Part shown: positions 15,193-18,978 of the stretch, one piece after another
Layout of the letters: each line of letters opens with the position of its first letter
How positions within the stretch are numbered: the stretch's first letter is position 1
DNA from: CAZJHX01 sp964545715
Lineage (GTDB): Bacteria; Myxococcota_A; UBA9042; GCA-2863065
Direction of reading: 5' to 3'
Assembly: GCA_964545715.1 (NCBI GenBank)
Contig: CAZJHX010000190.1
Location: 1-18,978 of the forward strand
DNA length: 18,978 bases
Program-made: the position numbers and the translations under genes
The notes under the pieces: generated by a model
What the model saw: only the letters and a program-made list of their open reading frames with translations
What the model was told of the DNA's origin: nothing
The model's database searches: none

Positions 15193-17237
15193 GGCAGCAG
15201 CTCGGCGTCCAGGGCTTTTGGATCTGTTATCGGCAGCGTGCAGGTGAAGTCTCGACAGACGTACGCGGTCGCTCGGCCGTCCACCATTGGACGATCCAGC
15301 GCCGCTTTTGGCAGGTCCGAGACGCCGGGCTCCGCCAGAACCAGGACCGCGCCTGGCAGATAGCGCCTGTAAACGACCTGCAGGAGCGCCTGGGTGCGCG
15401 GATCATCTCTCGGGCCGGCGATCACGATCTGGTGAGGCGGGCGCGCGCTGTCCGCCAGGCCGCTCAGCATCAGGGGGAACGCCTGCGGGGCGGCCTTCAG
15501 CTGCTTGGCGAACACCCCCAGGGTTTGCTGCGCGCTGGTCCGGAAGAGGGCGTCACCAGTGATGGCCGCCAGGCGCAGCAGAACGCTGACGGCCACACTG
15601 TTGCCCGACGGGATGGCGCCGTCATAGGCGTCCTTCAGACGAGCCTTCAGGTGCTTGTCTTGTCCCTGAGCCGTATAGAAGAAGCCGCCGTGCTCGTGGT
15701 CGCAGAACCGATCGATGGCCCGCATCATCAACTCAGCAGCCCTGGCGAGATACGCTCCGTCAAAAGTCACTTCGTAGAGGTCCAGCAGGCCGTCGGCCAG
15801 CATGACGTGATCGTCGAGATACGCTGTGAAGCGGGCTTCACCGTCTCGCCACCGGCGCAGCAGGCCGCCATCTTCGGCGGTGAGCCTGGAGTTGACGAAG
15901 TCGACGGCGCGCGTGGCCGCCTGAAGATAGCGCGGGTCGCCCAACACGCGGTAGGCGTAGGCCATGGCGCCGATCATCAAGCCGTTCCAGGCGGTCAGGA
16001 CCTTGTCGTCCAAGCCCGGGCGCGGGCGGGTATCACGGGCGGCGAACAGCTTTTCGCGCACCCGCTCCAGACGGGCCCTGACCTGGTCCTCGGTCAGGCC
16101 GGCGTGTTTCGCCACCTCCGCCGTGGTCTTTGCGAGCCACAGCACGGACTCGCCCCCGTGCTCGAAGTTGCCTGCCTGCGTCACTCCGTATCGATGCGCC
16201 GCAAGGTCCGCGTCTTCGCCGGCGGCCTGCGCCAGCGCTTCGGGGGTCCACACGTAGAAGGCGCCCTCGCGGCCCTCGCTGTCCGCGTCTTCGGCGCAGT
16301 AGAAGCCGCCTTGGGGCGAGGTCAGCTCACGCAGCACGTACTCCAAGATGTCACGTGCCACGTCTCCCCAGCGCGCCTCCCCTGTAACCTGCTGCAGCTC
16401 CAGGTAGGACCGAACGAGCTGCGCGTTGTCGTAGAGCATCTTCTCAAAGTGCGGAACCAGCCACTGCGCGTCGGTGCTGTAGCGTGCGAAGCCGCCGCCC
16501 AGATGGTCATAGATGCCGCCGTCAGCCATGACGTCCAGCGTTTTGACCACCATGTCGCGCGCGCGATCGTCGCCCGTGCGCGCGTGATGGCGCAGCAGCA
16601 GGCCGTAGGCCATCGGTCTTGGGAACTTGGGCGCGCTGCCGAAGCCGCCGTAGCGCGTGTCGAAGCCCGCAGCCAGATCCGCCACGCACTGCTCGAAGGC
16701 CTCGTAGGGCAGCGGACCGTCCTCGGCGGTCGCGCTCTTCATGCCCGCTACGCTCTCCATCAGCCGGCGACCCTGCGACTCGATGTCGGCCCGACGGCTC
16801 TGCCACGCCTCCATAACGCCCTGCAGCAGGCGCGGGAAGCCGGGGCGGCCATAGCGGTCCTCGGGCGGAAAGTACGTCCCAGCAAAGAAGGGGTCCGCGG
16901 CCGGCGTCATGAATACCGTCATCGGCCAGCCGCCCTGCCCCGTCATGGCCTGCACGGCTGCCATGTAGACGCTGTCGACGTCCGGACGCTCCTCTCGATC
17001 GACCTTGATCGAGACAAAGTACTCGTTGAGAACTGCCGCAATCTCGTGGCTCTCAAACGACTCGTGCGCCATCACGTGACACCAGTGGCACGTCGAGTAA
17101 CCGACGCTCAGCAGGACCGGCTTGTCCTCGGCGCGCGCCTTGTCGAACGCGGCGTCACCCCAGGGGTACCAGTCCACCGGATTATCGGCGTGCTGCAGTA
17201 AGTAGGGGCTCTTCTCATGGGCCAGGCGGTTGGTCAT
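15189..17237 (-). CDS. Thioredoxin-fold DUF255 (YyaL/SPATA20-like) protein
   Basis: 682 aa, the usual length for the family. The N-terminus, HEKSPYLLQHADNPVDWYPW, is nearly invariant in this group. It is followed by a thioredoxin-like domain with CHWC (Cys50, Cys53) in STCHWCHVMAHESF, then DREERPDVD and GGWPMTVFM. The remainder, from about residue 180 on, is an alpha/alpha barrel related to glucosamine-epimerase/cellulase folds, with LVPHFEKMLYDNAQL, FYCAEDADSEGREGAFYVWT and KVLTAWNGLMI segments. The family is widespread but its biochemical reaction is not established; a redox or carbohydrate role is proposed. ATG 17237 is the start, set by the conserved N-terminus. It is the first gene of a two-gene unit with def and is divergent from the metzincin gene. 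Confidence 0.94.
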   Translation of the reverse strand: MTNRLAHEKSPYLLQHADNPVDWYPWGDAAFDKARAEDKPVLLSVGYSTCHWCHVMAHESFESHEIAAVLNEYFVSIKVDREERPDVDSVYMAAVQAMTGQGGWPMTVFMTPAADPFFAGTYFPPEDRYGRPGFPRLLQGVMEAWQSRRADIESQGRRLMESVAGMKSATAEDGPLPYEAFEQCVADLAAGFDTRYGGFGSAPKFPRPMAYGLLLRHHARTGDDRARDMVVKTLDVMADGGIYDHLGGGFARYSTDAQWLVPHFEKMLYDNAQLVRSYLELQQVTGEARWGDVARDILEYVLRELTSPQGGFYCAEDADSEGREGAFYVWTPEALAQAAGEDADLAAHRYGVTQAGNFEHGGESVLWLAKTTAEVAKHAGLTEDQVRARLERVREKLFAARDTRPRPGLDDKVLTAWNGLMIGAMAYAYRVLGDPRYLQAATRAVDFVNSRLTAEDGGLLRRWRDGEARFTAYLDDHVMLADGLLDLYEVTFDGAYLARAAELMMRAIDRFCDHEHGGFFYTAQGQDKHLKARLKDAYDGAIPSGNSVAVSVLLRLAAITGDALFRTSAQQTLGVFAKQLKAAPQAFPLMLSGLADSARPPHQIVIAGPRDDPRTQALLQVVYRRYLPGAVLVLAEPGVSDLPKAALDRPMVDGRATAYVCRDFTCTLPITDPKALDAELLP

Positions 17238-17284
17238 GGGCGGGAGTATGACTCACGTTCGGCCAACGTGGTAACGTCCCGCCC
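17238..17284. promoter_or_regulatory. Nested dyad filling the 48-bp divergent spacer
   Basis: Outer arms GGGCGGGA (17238-17245) and TCCCGCCC (17277-17284) pair perfectly. Inner arms CACGTT (17254-17259) and AACGTG (17265-17270) also pair perfectly around CGGCC. Both pairs share almost the same centre (17261-17262). The outer arms abut the start codons of the two divergent genes, so each gene has TCCCGCCC just before its ATG. It may be a shared operator or twin leader elements. Confidence 0.55.
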
Positions 17285-17285
17285 G

Positions 17286-17978
17286 ATGCGCACGGCCCTG
17301 ATCACCAGCCTGCTCCTGACGCTGGTCTGCAACGCGGACGCCCGCGACGTGCGCCCAGCGCCGACCGTGCCCGGCTTTTCCGACAAAGCGCCAACCTGCG
17401 GCGACGTCCGCTGGTGCTTCGACGTCGTGCTGCACGTGGTCGTCAAGAACGGGCAGCCGGTACAGACGCCGCAGTGGTTTGCGCACCAGCTGGCTGAGAC
17501 CAACCGGCACTTCGCCAAGCTGCGCGTCGGGTTTCAAGTGTCCGCCGTGCGCCCGCTGCCGGCCGAGTTCGAAACCGTCGTCACCCGCGCTGACCGCGAC
17601 AAGCTGGGCGCGCGGCGGTACACCCGTAAGGTGCTGCACGTCTTTCTGGTCGGGCACCTGCACAACGTCGACGAGCCCGGCGAGATCCGCGGCGTGCACT
17701 GGCGCAACCGCCGCCGTCCGCGCCATCATTGGGTCGTGCTGGCCTCCATCGCACCCCACTGGGTGCTGGCGCACGAGATTGGCCACTTCTTTGGCCTGCC
17801 GCACTCTCGATACCCGATCAGTATCATGAACAAGTCGCCGCGCGACGAGCCGCCGGAGGCCGAGCGTACCTTTGCCGCGCCGGAGTACCGGCGCATGAAG
17901 CGGCGACTGCGAAAGTACCTGCGAAGCCGTGAGCTCAGACCCCACCGCAAAGCCAGAGGAGCGCGACACTCAAAATGA
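17286..17978 (+). CDS. Secreted metzincin-type zinc metalloprotease
   Basis: 230 aa from ATG 17286. An N-terminal signal peptide (MRTALITSLLLTLVCNADA) is visible. The zinc site HEIGHFFGLPH (residues 163-173) has the three His ligands and Glu164 of the metzincin consensus HExxHxxGxxH. A Met at 181 in SIMNKS is placed as the Met-turn. VLHVFLVGHLHN before the site fits the edge strand and the substrate-binding area. The domain is small, close to minimal M10/M43-like catalytic domains, with no clear propeptide cysteine switch and a very basic C-terminal tail (MKRRLRKYLRSR). It is likely exported and may degrade proteins or peptidoglycan-linked peptides; the substrate is unknown. The stop overlaps the next start in ATGA. 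Confidence 0.85.
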   Translation: MRTALITSLLLTLVCNADARDVRPAPTVPGFSDKAPTCGDVRWCFDVVLHVVVKNGQPVQTPQWFAHQLAETNRHFAKLRVGFQVSAVRPLPAEFETVVTRADRDKLGARRYTRKVLHVFLVGHLHNVDEPGEIRGVHWRNRRRPRHHWVVLASIAPHWVLAHEIGHFFGLPHSRYPISIMNKSPRDEPPEAERTFAAPEYRRMKRRLRKYLRSRELRPHRKARGARHSK

Positions 17979-18802
17979 ACGCCCTGCCTTATATCTATCT
18001 GCCGCCCGATGGGCCCATGACGCCGCTGGTCGTGTCCGTCCCGCACGCCGGCACCCGCATCCCAACTGAGGACGAGCCCCTCATCGCAGCCGACGAGCGC
18101 ACGATGCTGCGCGACGCCGATCTGCACGTGGATCGGCTGTACCGAAACGCTGCGCCGCTGGGCGCCGCGATGGTCGCGGCCACCGTCAGCCGCTACGTGC
18201 TGGACGTGAACCGCGCAACCGACGACGTGGACAAGCGGGTCTGCCCGGAGATCGCCTCCCCGGGCCCCGAAAACCCGCGCGCCCTGATCTGGCGCCTGTC
18301 CACCGAGGGGACGCCCGTCCAGGCCCGGCCGCTGACCCTGGCCGAGGTCAACAGTCGCATCGAGCGCGTCCATACGCCGTACCACGCCAAGGTGCGCGAG
18401 CAGCTGGATATCCGCAAAGAAAAGTTTGGCTACGCCATCTTGCTGGACGGTCACTCCATGCCCAGCGTGGGGCGCGAAACCCACAGCGACCCGGGGCGTC
18501 GACGCGCCGACGTCGTCCCGGGCAACAACAAAGGCGCCAGCTGCGCACAGGGCTTGACCGATCTCGTCGTCTCCCACTTCGAGGGGCATGGCCTCGATGT
18601 GGCCCTGAACGATCCGTACTCCGGCGGCTGGATCACACGCAACTACGGCAAGCCCGGCGACGGGATCCACGCCATCCAGGTGGAGCTGAACCGCGCGCTG
18701 TACCTGCACGAAGAGGTCCCCTACTGGGCGGGCGCGCCGGCGCTTGAGCTGCAGCGCATCCTGGAATCCCTGATCTCCAAACTCCTCGAATTCCGTCCGT
18801 AA
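17975..18802 (+). CDS. N-formylglutamate amidohydrolase-like protein
   Basis: 275 aa. It matches the FGase (PF05013) family: VSVPHAGTRIP (His24 in PHAG), LRDADLHVDRLY, YVLDVNRATDD, LLDGHSMPS (158-164) and YSGGWITRNYG. The best-known member, HutG, hydrolyses N-formyl-L-glutamate to glutamate and formate at the end of one histidine-degradation route; other members of the family act on other substrates. No other hut gene is in the window, so the substrate is not proven. The start ATG at 17975 overlaps the metzincin stop in ATGA. A purine-rich AGAGGAG (17955-17961) lies upstream, slightly farther than ideal, as one of the few Shine-Dalgarno-like sites here. Confidence 0.9.
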   Translation: MNALPYIYLPPDGPMTPLVVSVPHAGTRIPTEDEPLIAADERTMLRDADLHVDRLYRNAAPLGAAMVAATVSRYVLDVNRATDDVDKRVCPEIASPGPENPRALIWRLSTEGTPVQARPLTLAEVNSRIERVHTPYHAKVREQLDIRKEKFGYAILLDGHSMPSVGRETHSDPGRRRADVVPGNNKGASCAQGLTDLVVSHFEGHGLDVALNDPYSGGWITRNYGKPGDGIHAIQVELNRALYLHEEVPYWAGAPALELQRILESLISKLLEFRP

Positions 18803-18978
18803 ATTCGTTCTAAAAAGCACCTTACCTTCCTCGCATCCCGGTCCGATTACCTAACTGCGGTCAGTAGTTTCTTTAGTTTGTGAGTCTGCACATAGTGTAG
18901 ATCCGCGATCTAGCCGGCGGAAACGCTGTCCGTGTAAGCAATCGCACGGGTGAAGGTAACAAGTGTTCCTGTCCTACC
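18803..18978. other. Less GC-rich non-coding stretch at the right edge
   Basis: No convincing gene occupies the last 176 bp. Composition is clearly less GC-rich than the rest of the window, as expected of a promoter-bearing region. TAGATC-CGC-GATCTA (18898-18912) is a perfect 6-bp dyad. CCGTG (18930-18934) pairs with CACGG (18945-18949) around a ten-base loop. Neither is followed by a T-run, so no terminator is called. Confidence 0.4.

Noticed and set aside
15432..17201. 589-aa plus-strand frame opposite the DUF255 gene
   Set aside because: DUF255 is conserved over its whole length; the opposite frame has no recognisable motif.

Overview
The window is about 19 kb of very GC-rich bacterial chromosome, packed with genes and with very short intergenic spaces. 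It most resembles Myxococcota or a related former deltaproteobacterial lineage (for example Bradymonadia). The evidence is a von Willebrand A protein with repeated CDGxDNNCxGxxDEG (MopE-type) motifs, several lipoproteins with long Asp/Pro-rich linkers after the lipidated Cys, strong GC bias giving long antisense open frames, and few Shine-Dalgarno sequences. This placement is inference; there is no rRNA or tRNA to confirm it. Three runs of ten Ns (1095-1104, 3341-3350, 11163-11172) are scaffold gaps, and sequence beside each looks corrupted or repeat-driven.

Layout. 1-3212 (+): the 3' part of a large surface or secreted protein with two vWA domains, five MopE motifs, Ser/Asp/Lys/His repeats and two CxCxC clusters. 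3197-4804 (+): a lipoprotein aspartic protease with two DTG sites and a PDZ domain. 4872-5597 (+): a degenerate MBL-fold-like protein, overlapping by one base a SMUG1-type uracil-DNA glycosylase (5597-6304). ApaG lies convergent on the minus strand (6327-6737), and the last codons of apaG are duplicated in the gap to SMUG1.

Divergent from apaG is a tight three-gene operon (6791-9881, +): a patatin-like lipase, a lipoprotein with a Vps62/NPP1-like domain, and a roughly ten-pass membrane protein with conserved-looking His pairs. Genes two and three overlap their upstream partners. This is the best candidate for an undescribed system. A UPF1/DNA2-type SF1 helicase with long coiled coils follows (9922-13140).

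The rest is housekeeping or accessory. A SAM methyltransferase (13094-13885, -) overlaps the helicase tail by 47 bp. A secreted protein of unknown function (13938-14672, +) follows. Peptide deformylase (14665-15192, -) is translationally coupled to a DUF255 thioredoxin-fold protein (15189-17237, -). A secreted metzincin-type protease (17286-17978, +) is coupled to an N-formylglutamate amidohydrolase-like gene (17975-18802, +). The 48-bp divergent space in front of the DUF255 protein and the metzincin is almost entirely a nested dyad. The final 176 bp are a less GC-rich non-coding stretch.
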